From assembly GCA_038848005.1 (NCBI GenBank), contig JAWCNZ010000029.1, positions 1 through 10,428 of the forward strand: a DNA stretch of 10,428 nt, read 5' to 3'. This document shows positions 1 to 5,372 of the stretch, piece by piece (within the stretch, counting starts at the first letter, position 1; each line of letters starts with the position of its first letter). The notes beneath the pieces are model-generated. The model did no database searches. It was not told where the DNA came from and saw nothing but the letters and a program-made list of their open reading frames with translations. Source of the DNA: JAWCNN01 sp038848005. GTDB lineage: Archaea; Thermoproteota; Bathyarchaeia; Bathyarchaeales; Bathycorpusculaceae. Both the position numbers and the translations under genes were made by a program.

Positions 1-609
1 TAAATAGTTTGAGTTGCCCAAAATTATGTAGGCTACTGCTAGTGCTGCGGCTGTTTCGGCAACAACCGTTGAGCCCGGCGAGGAAGACGTAACCTTATAT
101 GCTGGGCGGCTCATTTTCACGTCTAACACTTCTGCTGGACCCCAGAACGCATGGTCTTGACCTCCATCGCCAACCTGATAGTAAAACTCGTTTGTGGCTG
201 TGTGGCACTTAACGAAATAGTCTGCGCCCCATTTAATGGCGTCTTTGATTTGGTTTGTCAGTCCAGCGCTTTGGAATGCGCTGCCGTATTCGTAAAGCGC
301 CCAGCCTAGCATGGCGACGCTATAAGCCATTGGCAAACCGAATTTCACATGGTCACCAGCGTCAAAATAGCCGCCAGTTAAATCCTTACCGACATCGGAA
401 CCATCTTTAAGGCATGAGTCAGCACGCCAAATAACAGGATTGTTATCAGGCAAATCGCCGGAACGCTGTTCCATATAGAAGAAAATTGCCTTTTGTAAGG
501 CTTCTCCGTAATTGTAAGTGGTTGGGGCATTTACAATTTTGAAGACGCTGGCAAATGTTACGACAAGTATTAAGCAAGCAACTACAAGGTAGACATATTT
601 CTTGCGCAT
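1..609 (-). CDS. Secreted glycoside hydrolase family 9 endoglucanase, N-terminal part (gene leaves the window)
   Basis: This is the first 203 codons of an open frame that is uninterrupted to the window edge. Residues 1-28 look like a signal peptide or membrane anchor: MRKK followed by a hydrophobic stretch at about 6-24, with a possible cleavage near VNA(28). From residue 32 the GH9 catalytic domain begins: YNYGEALQKAIFFY, QRSGDLPDN, WRADSCLKDGSDVG, then GGYFDAGDHVKFGLPMAY. In GH9 enzymes the two aspartates of DAGDH (D83, D86) position and activate the water that attacks beta-1,4-glucan. QVGDGGQDHAFWGPAE (145-160) and SSPGSTVVAETAAALA (176-191) follow, as in bacterial GH9 cellulases. The catalytic glutamate near the C-terminus is off the window. 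Start: ATG at 609, with GAGGAG about 9 nt upstream. Family assignment is strong; exact substrate (cellulose, beta-glucan, xyloglucan) is not determinable. The closeness to clostridial-type GH9 sequences suggests lateral transfer, which is inference. Confidence 0.93.
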   Translation of the reverse strand, partial: MRKKYVYLVVACLILVVTFASVFKIVNAPTTYNYGEALQKAIFFYMEQRSGDLPDNNPVIWRADSCLKDGSDVGKDLTGGYFDAGDHVKFGLPMAYSVAMLGWALYEYGSAFQSAGLTNQIKDAIKWGADYFVKCHTATNEFYYQVGDGGQDHAFWGPAEVLDVKMSRPAYKVTSSSPGSTVVAETAAALAVAYIILGNSNYL

Positions 610-657
610 TTTCCCTCTCTCCTCTTTTAAATTTTTATTTCCAAAATTATGTTAAGC

Positions 658-673
658 AATCTTTAATATAAAA
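658..673 (-). promoter_or_regulatory. Possible TATA box for the GH9 gene
   Basis: On the minus strand the 81-bp gap between the cooC-like gene and the GH9 start reads TTTTTATATTAAAG, about 60 nt upstream of the GH9 ATG. A transcript starting some 25 nt downstream would have a leader of about 35 nt that carries the GAGGAG ribosome site. The T-rich run just before it could also end the cooC transcript. No biochemical evidence; based on position and composition. Confidence 0.35.
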
Positions 674-690
674 ATATTTATGTATGAAAA

Positions 691-1479
691 TTATACATAA
701 ATTTGACTATTTGGTTTAGTGTAGCCAGCTTCATCCATTATTTTTTTAACTGATATGTATGCTGAAGAGTTTGAAGGCAAATCCAACAGTGAACTGCCAG
801 CGAGGACGTACTCCTCAACTTTTTCATCGTGGGCTATTCTGCCGAGGAACTGGAGGTTTAAAGTTTTTCTGGCTTGGTTTTCCAGTTTTTCTGGGAATCT
901 GAAACCGCCAACGACGTAAAAATTTTTGAAGTCTATTTTAACTTCTTTTGCTATGCCATAAGCTCGTTTGACATGGTCAAAAGATTTTTTAGATGGGTCT
1001 ATAATGTCGAATATGTCGTCCACTTTTGATGTAATTCTCCTGTTTAAGTGTTCTAGGCCAGCTGGTGAGTCTATAAGCACATACCTATAATTTTTTGTTA
1101 AGGCTTCTAATGCTCCTTTTAGGGCTGCGTTTGGGAGGCAGTAGCATCCTTCAACCCATTTTGTGCCAAGAGCGATAAAATCGAAATATTCGCTTTCGTA
1201 CATGCCATACATCCAAATTTTGCTTTCGATTCGTTCGGTTGGTGGAACGCCGATTGTTGTGCCTCCTTCTTCGAGAAATGTTTCTACAAGCAACTCTGAA
1301 ATTGTTTTTTTACCTGCTTCTTTTAGGTCTACGCCGACCATTTCACCCAAATTTTGGTCTGGGTCTGCGTCCACCAAAAGCAGTGGTTTTTCTCCAATTT
1401 CAATGAAGTATTTAGTCATCAAAGCCACAAAACTTGTTTTTCCCGTTCCACCACGACCCATCGTCACAAGAATCTTCAT
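691..1479 (-). CDS. CooC-type P-loop ATPase with CxC motif (nickel-insertion ATPase family), second of a tandem pair
   Basis: A 262-residue member of the MinD/ParA-like SIMIBI ATPases. Residues 8-15 are a deviant Walker A, GRGGTGKT, where the usual signature lysine (GKGG) is arginine. VDADPDQN (36-43) is the switch I region. The motif GCYCLPNA contains C112 and C114, matching the CxC pair with which CooC dimers bind nickel or zinc. LIDSPAGLEHLNRR (135-148) is the Walker B/switch II region; it has S-P-A-G where the neighbour has M-E-A-G. CooC proteins use ATP-driven dimerisation to load nickel into the C-cluster of CO dehydrogenase. I chose the ATG at 1479 rather than the longer frame from 1512 because it puts MKILVTMGRGG at the N-terminus, as in the family, and has GAGGG 9 nt upstream inside the end of the neighbouring gene. 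Only 4 bp separate it from that gene, so the two are co-transcribed. The client enzyme is unknown. Confidence 0.85.
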   Translation of the reverse strand: MKILVTMGRGGTGKTSFVALMTKYFIEIGEKPLLLVDADPDQNLGEMVGVDLKEAGKKTISELLVETFLEEGGTTIGVPPTERIESKIWMYGMYESEYFDFIALGTKWVEGCYCLPNAALKGALEALTKNYRYVLIDSPAGLEHLNRRITSKVDDIFDIIDPSKKSFDHVKRAYGIAKEVKIDFKNFYVVGGFRFPEKLENQARKTLNLQFLGRIAHDEKVEEYVLAGSSLLDLPSNSSAYISVKKIMDEAGYTKPNSQIYV

Positions 1480-1483
1480 TTCG

Positions 1484-2263
1484 CTATTCCCTCTTAGCCA
1501 TGATTTTTTCACACATTTTTTCTATGGCGTTTATAACTTTTGACTCTCCATATTTGAGCGGCGTTTCTCCTAGCATTTCAGCCTCTAAAACTTTTGGGTC
1601 AAATGGCACAAAATCCAGAATCTCTAAACCCGTTTTTTCAGCAAGACCTTTTATTGTTTCCTTTTGGCTTTCATCTGCAATTTTGTTTCCGACAAGCCAA
1701 ATGTGTTTTATGTTTGATGTTGAAGCTAACTCGTGGATGCGTTTGGCTGTTTCAAGCGCTTTCATGTTGGCATCTGCAACAATTAGCATGGCATCTACAT
1801 GTTTTGCTGTCGCTCTGCCCATGTGTTCAACGCCTGCTTCCATGTCGAGGATAACTGCTTCGTCTCGTTCCACAATCAAATGGCGTAGTAAATTGCGGAT
1901 GACGGCGTTTGCTGGACAGGTGCATCCAGAACCCATAGCCCTGACAGTTCCCATAACAATAAGGTTTACACCAAAAGGTGTTTTCACAGAAAAATTGCGG
2001 ATAACATCATCCACTGTGAAGGAAAGGCGGTAAACGCCCGTATAACCAGTTCCAGTTTTAGATTCGATTAACTCTTTGTTTTCTGAAATTGGCGGTATTT
2101 TGCGTGCTTCCTCAAGCGATAAGCCCAAAGTTAAGGCGAGGTTCGGTGATGGGTCAGCGTCAATAGCGATAGTTTCAAATCCTTTGCGGGCAAAGGCATA
2201 TGCAAGACCGGCGGCGATTAAAGTTTTTCCAACGCCGCCTTTACCAGAAACAGCTACTTTCAT
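1484..2263 (-). CDS. cooC: CooC-type nickel-insertion ATPase for CO dehydrogenase
   Basis: A 259-residue canonical CooC protein. GKGGVGKT (7-14) is the deviant Walker A with both the signature lysine K8 and the P-loop lysine K13. DADPSPNLALTLGL (35-48) is switch I. GCTCPANAVIRNLL contains C114 and C116, the CxC metal site of CooC. LDMEAGVEHMGR (139-150) is Walker B/switch II with the E-H-x-G-R ending typical of CooC rather than MinD or ParA. CooC is a cytosolic ATPase that inserts nickel into the C-cluster of CO dehydrogenase, or of CODH/acetyl-CoA synthase in archaea with a Wood-Ljungdahl pathway. No CODH genes are in this window, but mer and F420 genes follow upstream, which fits the same physiology. 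The start at ATG 2263 gives MKVAVSGKGG; only a weak GTGG lies upstream, so translation may be from a very short leader. It is first in a two-gene operon with the paralogue at 691-1479. Confidence 0.92.
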   Translation of the reverse strand: MKVAVSGKGGVGKTLIAAGLAYAFARKGFETIAIDADPSPNLALTLGLSLEEARKIPPISENKELIESKTGTGYTGVYRLSFTVDDVIRNFSVKTPFGVNLIVMGTVRAMGSGCTCPANAVIRNLLRHLIVERDEAVILDMEAGVEHMGRATAKHVDAMLIVADANMKALETAKRIHELASTSNIKHIWLVGNKIADESQKETIKGLAEKTGLEILDFVPFDPKVLEAEMLGETPLKYGESKVINAIEKMCEKIMAKRE

Positions 2264-2275
2264 GAAGTATGCCCA

Positions 2276-2310
2276 CTGGCTTTTATGAGTTCAGCTATTA
2301 ATTCTTTTTG
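2276..2310 (-). repeat. Duplicated antitoxin C-terminal segment, copy 1 (copy 2 at 2887-2920)
   Basis: The plus strand here and at 2887-2920 share 17 identical bases (CTGGCTTTTATGAGTTC), then AG versus GA, then 11 identical bases (CTATTAATTCT). Read on the minus strand both encode ELI(A/V)ELIKA, the conserved tail of an AbrB-type antitoxin. Copy 2 belongs to the frameshifted antitoxin gene; copy 1 is orphaned directly upstream of cooC, which suggests a second, almost fully lost toxin-antitoxin module. Confidence 0.6.
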
Positions 2311-2328
2311 TGGCGTAATGTGGTTTAT

Positions 2329-2364
2329 GTGTCATCGGTTTTTGTGGGTTTTTGACACCGACAC
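2329..2364. repeat. Imperfect inverted repeat (hairpin) upstream of cooC
   Basis: GTGTCATCGGT (2329-2339) pairs with ACCGACAC (2357-2364), leaving a 3-nt bulge (ATC) and a 17-nt loop. It is about 65 bp upstream of the cooC start codon. It could be an operator or an RNA hairpin, or chance; the right arm is also part of a GACACC tandem pair. Confidence 0.4.
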
Positions 2365-2368
2365 CGTT

Positions 2369-2410
2369 TAAATGTTGTTATTTTCAATGGAAAATTAACA
2401 ATAACATTTA
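2369..2410. repeat. AT-rich inverted repeat upstream of cooC
   Basis: TAAATGTT (2369-2376) and AACATTTA (2403-2410) are perfect complementary arms, and the inner parts TTTTC (2381-2385) and GAAAA (2390-2394) also pair, with small bulges between. It directly adjoins the GTGTC hairpin. Function unknown. Confidence 0.45.
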
Positions 2411-2598
2411 GTGGTTTATATGTGCTTTTCTTCTAGCCCTTAAGCTCGCCGCATTTTCAAAGGTGAGAATGAAGTTGTAGGTAATAGGCTGAAGGTTTTG
2501 GACTGTAGCATTTCATCATAAAAATTAAAGAGGGTTTATGTTATATAGGAATTAAAACTCTTCTTCAGAAATAAGCAAAAATCGAATGTTGTCAGCCA

Positions 2599-2858
2599 CT
2601 AAATTTTTGTTTCGGTGAGTGTTTGTGCTTTTATCTCTTTAAGCTGTTTAAAATGAGGGTCTTCTGTTAATAGGATTTCAGCTTTTTCGAGAAGTGCTGT
2701 GACTGCTATTATGCAGTCTCCCCACTGGATTTTGTTGGTAGTATGCCTTCATTTCCAAGTTTTCTGCACTGCGTTAAAATTTTCTGGGTTTTTATCTAAA
2801 ACGCTTTCTTCACTTGAAAAGTAATGGAGCACAATGTTGTGTCAAATGCAACAATCAT
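2599..2858 (-). pseudogene. Broken VapC-like PIN-domain toxin
   Basis: ATG at 2858 follows the antitoxin stop by 9 bp with AGGA before it, the normal vapBC spacing. It begins MIVAFDTTL, with the first acidic residue of a PIN active site (D6), then shifts frame to continue LHYFSSEESVLDKNPENFN. The end, in yet another frame segment, reads QWGDCIIAVTALLEKAE then ILLTEDPHFKQL, the C-terminal PIN signature with its two late aspartates. The central part of a usual 130-140 residue PIN toxin, including the middle acidic residue, is missing, and at least two frame changes are needed. In the family, intact VapC proteins are Mg-dependent RNases that cleave tRNA or rRNA; this copy cannot make a functional enzyme as read. 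Confidence 0.75.
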
Positions 2859-2867
2859 ATAATTCCT

Positions 2868-3102
2868 TCAACGGAAGTTTTCCTCTCTGGCTTTTATGAG
2901 TTCGACTATTAATTCTCTTGGGTTAGCGTATTTTGCCAATTTCCCAGCTGAGTCAACGATGTCTGGCACTGGCTTTATAATTAATCCATCCTCAGCCTCT
3001 TCAAAAATCACGAGGGTTCCCCTCCCGCATGTTATATTTTCTTCTATATTGAACTGGAATTGTTGTCTGACCCTTTTTAGTTATTTTCGAGTAAGAAATC
3101 AA
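2868..3102 (-). pseudogene. Frameshifted AbrB/VapB-type antitoxin
   Basis: From TTG at 3102 the frame reads KITKKGQTTIPVQYRRKYN, the swapped-hairpin SpoVT/AbrB DNA-binding fold, then stops after MREGN. One frame over it continues VIFEEAEDGLIIKP and ends ANPRELIVELIKARE. Removing one base from the four-G run (CCCC at 3019-3022 on the plus strand) restores a single 77-residue protein of normal antitoxin length across MREGTLVIFEE. The break is therefore a single-base insertion, either a real mutation or an assembly error at a homopolymer. The decayed PIN toxin follows immediately. A TATA-like box at 3129-3140 precedes it. An intact copy would bind VapC and repress its own operon. Confidence 0.8.
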
Positions 3103-3128
3103 TTCTCCCTTACAAGTTAAATGCTTTA

Positions 3129-3140
3129 CTTATAATAAGC
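3129..3140 (-). promoter_or_regulatory. TATA box of the decayed vapBC pair
   Basis: The minus strand reads GCTTATTATAAG, centred about 32 nt before the TTG start of the antitoxin, which is the spacing expected for an archaeal TATA box with a very short leader. AAGGGAGA lies between the two. Confidence 0.4.
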
Positions 3141-3206
3141 ATTACTAAAGTATGCAGTATTACATATATGGCTGTCAACTTGCCGATGCGAAACACCTAT
3201 TCATGT

Positions 3207-3965
3207 CTAGAGGAATAAGTCCCTTTCTTTTGGTCTTATAAGCTCTGTAGCCCTTGCGCATTCGGATTTTTGATATTTGTATCCTCGGATTATTGCTGCG
3301 GGTATTCCCTCGTTTGCTTGTCCAATAACAAGTTCAGCCGCAGAACAAAGCTCATCGGCAATTGCGGTTTGCTTCACTTTTAAAGTGTATCCAAACAAGT
3401 CCTTCTCACCTCTTCTATCTCTTAGGGGTTTTATTCCAGCAACCCCAATAGCCACATTTATTTCGCCTTCTCTTAATGGGCGACCGTGCGTGTCGGAAAT
3501 GATAACTGCCACATCGCATCCCCTCAACCTTTTTATTTCCTTTCTGATTTTTTCCGCTGAGGAGTCTGGGTTTACTGGAAGCAACGCCACAGTGTTTTCT
3601 CCAGGAACGTTTGATTTGTCAACTCCAGAGTTTGCGCACACAAATCCCTGTTTTGTTTCTGTAATGAGTTTTCCATCGCCCATGCGTATAATATCTTTAG
3701 CTTCACGCAAAATAACTTCAACTAGAGCATGGTCCTTTTCGCATTTTTGAGCTATGGTTTTCGCAAACTCTGAAGGAACAACATCATCAAGGTTTACGGT
3801 TCTGCCTTCAGCACGAGAAACAATGACATGTGTAACCACGATTATGTCTCCGTTTTGGATTGGAGTGCCTTGCTTTTCTGCTGCATCGCAAATTAGTGAG
3901 GCTATGTTATCCCCCATTTTTATGATGGGTAACCCCTCAATCCCAATTATTTGAATAACATTCAT
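3207..3965 (-). CDS. cofE: Coenzyme F420-0:L-glutamate ligase (CofE)
   Basis: A 252-residue stand-alone CofE, the usual archaeal length. It joins gamma-linked glutamates to F420-0 using GTP and divalent metal to make F420 with its polyglutamate tail, in the cytosol. Family motifs in order: VTHVIVSRAEGR (44-55), GFVCANSGVDKSN (107-119), SDTHGRPLREGEINVAIG (157-174, with the metal- and nucleotide-binding D158, H160 and R162), RRGEKDLFGYTLKVKQ (184-199), and ADELCSAAELVIGQANEG (203-220). The start at ATG 3965 has AGGAAAGAG upstream and lies 13 bp after the mer stop codon, so it is the last gene of an operon with mer and the small gene at 4988-5266. Unlike FbiB of actinobacteria it has no C-terminal nitroreductase domain; a separate gene for such a domain is at 6415-7026. 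Confidence 0.96.
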   Translation of the reverse strand: MNVIQIIGIEGLPIIKMGDNIASLICDAAEKQGTPIQNGDIIVVTHVIVSRAEGRTVNLDDVVPSEFAKTIAQKCEKDHALVEVILREAKDIIRMGDGKLITETKQGFVCANSGVDKSNVPGENTVALLPVNPDSSAEKIRKEIKRLRGCDVAVIISDTHGRPLREGEINVAIGVAGIKPLRDRRGEKDLFGYTLKVKQTAIADELCSAAELVIGQANEGIPAAIIRGYKYQKSECARATELIRPKERDLFL

Positions 3966-3978
3966 GAGAGGCTCTTTC

Positions 3979-4977
3979 CTAACTAATTTTGAAATGTGGA
4001 AAAACTTCTGAAGCTACCATTTCAATTGCCTTTCGCACGTTTGGACCTATCGGCGAACCAACAACCACTTGATTAACTCCAACCTTAAAGAGTTCACTGA
4101 TTTTTTCTATGCATGTTTCTGGAGCCCCGCAAATTGAAAAAGCCTCCACCATGTTATTGTCCACATAAGAGAACGCCTCTTTCCATTGTGCACGCATTAG
4201 GGCGTCCCTAATTTTTCCAGCAAGCTCCGTTGAAATTCCATGACGCTCCAATACAATTTCTGGGGCGCCAGCAACTATGAAAGCCACAACGGGAACAACA
4301 GCCTTTAACGCCTTTTCATGATCAGACGCTATTGAAAAAGACGTGTAAGCGCTTATGCCTAAAGCTTCAAGCTTTTTGCCAGCAGTCATAGCGCCTTCAT
4401 GAACAAATTTCACAGCATTTTCAATATCTTTTGGATGGGAAGCATTAATTAAAACTCCATCGCCAATTTCCGCCGCCAGCGCCAACATTTTCGGACCTTG
4501 GGCGCCTATGAATATGGGAATGGGATTAGCCGCTTTAAAGTTTAGTTTCGCCCTGGAAACCTTGAAAATTTCACCTTGCATTTCCACGGTTTTTCCAGAC
4601 GTAACCTCCCGAATGATGTGCACGGTTTCTCTTATCGTGGTTAATGGTTTTACCTGTTCTACGCCGAGCATTTGCAAAGTGGTTTTGTCTCCCACGCCAA
4701 GTCCGCAGATAACTCTGCCAGGCGCTATTTCGTTCAGTGTGGCTACTGCTTGGGCTGTAACCACTGGATGGACTAAATAGGGGTTTGTGACTCCTGGACC
4801 AAACTTTATTTTTTCAGTATATGCGGCTACCATGGCTAATGAAACGTAAACGTTTCTGTTGTTGAAGTGGTCTGTAACCCATAAATAGTCAAATCCCACC
4901 TTTTCCGCTTGGATTGCGTAAAAAGTGGTTTTCCAATAAGCATCCATGGGAACAAACTCTATTCCAAACTCAACCAT
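3979..4977 (-). CDS. mer: F420-dependent 5,10-methylenetetrahydromethanopterin reductase (Mer)
   Basis: A 332-residue bacterial-luciferase-fold protein. Mer reduces methylene-H4MPT (or a related pterin) to methyl-H4MPT with F420H2, the last reduction of the archaeal methyl branch of Wood-Ljungdahl carbon fixation and of methanogenesis. Evidence for Mer rather than another F420-dependent luciferase-like enzyme is the match along the whole chain: FGIEFVP (4-10), WVTDHFNNRN, KFGPGVTNPYLVHP, GLGVGDKTT, FIGAQGPKML, GDGVLINASHPKD, AYTSFSIASD, VVAFIVAGAPEIVLERHGI, MVEAFSICGAPETC and a C-terminal QVVVGSPIGPNVRKAIE ending in VFPHFK. The start at ATG 4977 has GAGGTGA upstream, overlapping the end of the small gene before it. 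It sits between that gene and cofE, placing the F420-using enzyme with an F420-making one. The physiological direction (carbon fixation or methyl oxidation) is not shown by sequence. Confidence 0.93.
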   Translation of the reverse strand: MVEFGIEFVPMDAYWKTTFYAIQAEKVGFDYLWVTDHFNNRNVYVSLAMVAAYTEKIKFGPGVTNPYLVHPVVTAQAVATLNEIAPGRVICGLGVGDKTTLQMLGVEQVKPLTTIRETVHIIREVTSGKTVEMQGEIFKVSRAKLNFKAANPIPIFIGAQGPKMLALAAEIGDGVLINASHPKDIENAVKFVHEGAMTAGKKLEALGISAYTSFSIASDHEKALKAVVPVVAFIVAGAPEIVLERHGISTELAGKIRDALMRAQWKEAFSYVDNNMVEAFSICGAPETCIEKISELFKVGVNQVVVGSPIGPNVRKAIEMVASEVFPHFKIS

Positions 4978-4987
4978 ACAGAACCCT

Positions 4988-5266
4988 TCACCTCAATTTT
5001 TCCTTAAGCTTTAATGCCATTTCTGACAACCCCAACTCTTCCATTGAACTGACTGTTTTTTCAGGCTCTAGAATAGCAGAAGCCTCTAGAAGATGTTGCA
5101 ATCCCGCTTCGGTGGCAAACTCATCTTTTTGCCAGTATAGGAGAATCGCCTTTGCGAGATGGCTTGGCATTTTACTTGTATTTTGGGATTTTAAAATTAC
5201 GTCAATAAGCTTTTCAGCTACGGCGCTCCGCAAAGGCAATGGAATATTATACACAATGTCCTTCAT
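4988..5266 (-). CDS. Small protein of unknown function, first gene of the mer-cofE operon
   Basis: A 92-residue protein I do not recognise. It begins MKDIVYNIPLPLRSAVAEKL and is predicted by eye to be almost wholly alpha-helical, with charged and leucine-rich amphipathic stretches (AEKLIDVILKSQ, AKAILLYWQKDEFATEAGL, LLEASAILEP, ALKLKEKL). There is no signal peptide, membrane segment, cysteine or metal motif. I chose the ATG at 5266 because AAGGG lies 7 nt upstream; an in-frame TTG at 5296 would add ten residues but lies on the putative promoter. The stop is 10 bp before mer, whose ribosome site overlaps the end of this gene, so co-expression is likely. It might be a partner or regulator of Mer, which is inference from position only. 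Confidence 0.75.
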   Translation of the reverse strand: MKDIVYNIPLPLRSAVAEKLIDVILKSQNTSKMPSHLAKAILLYWQKDEFATEAGLQHLLEASAILEPEKTVSSMEELGLSEMALKLKEKLR

Positions 5267-5268
5267 AT

Positions 5269-5308
5269 TTAAGCCCTTAATTAGGCTATATGTCAAAAAT
5301 AAATAAAT
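5269..5308 (-). promoter_or_regulatory. Promoter region of the small gene-mer-cofE operon
   Basis: On the minus strand a TATA-like TTTATTTATT (about 5298-5307) lies some 37 nt before the ATG at 5266, and AAGGG lies 7 nt before it. TTAAGGGCTTAA (5269-5280) is an inverted repeat with 5-bp arms that overlaps the ribosome site and could be an operator, or chance. The region is shared with the divergent FpoF-like gene. Confidence 0.4.
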
Positions 5309-5329
5309 TTTGTTAATTTCGTTAAAGTC

Positions 5330-5342
5330 AAAAGTTTTAAAC
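5330..5342 (+). promoter_or_regulatory. TATA box of the FpoF/FrhB-like gene
   Basis: AAAAGTTTTAAAC has an A-rich BRE-like part followed by TTTTAAA. A start about 26 nt downstream falls at 5364, exactly on a GTG in frame with the gene, so the message may be leaderless or have a 9-nt leader to the ATG at 5373. Confidence 0.45.
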
Positions 5343-5372
5343 TTGCATGCGCAGTTTCTTTATGTGAACAAA

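Larger units (their letters stand above)
2264..2598. other. Gene-free stretch upstream of cooC: antitoxin-tail remnant and inverted repeats
   Basis: No intact gene is visible here on either strand. The last 50 bp or so before cooC encode, on the minus strand, PQKELIAELIKAS, a close copy of the end of the VapB-like antitoxin at 2868-3102. A 34-codon open stretch on the minus strand (2408-2512, including QPITYNFILTFENAASL) has no start codon and I do not recognise it; it may be a gene fragment. The middle holds two inverted repeats, described separately. The stretch looks like decayed accessory DNA that now also carries the cooC promoter. Confidence 0.55.

Noticed and set aside
691..2263. MinD/ParA partition or septum-site ATPases
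   Set aside because: Both proteins carry the CxC pair near residues 112-116, and the second also has the EAGVEHMGR ending, which fit CooC. MinD lacks the CxC, and no MinD-type membrane-binding amphipathic tail is seen.
2408..2512. A small gene on the minus strand in the cooC upstream region
   Set aside because: The 34-codon open stretch has no start codon or ribosome site and no recognisable motif; kept only as a possible gene fragment.
2896..3120. A 74-codon plus-strand open frame over the antitoxin remnant
   Set aside because: It is the antisense of a recognisable AbrB-type antitoxin, has no ribosome site and shows no family motif.
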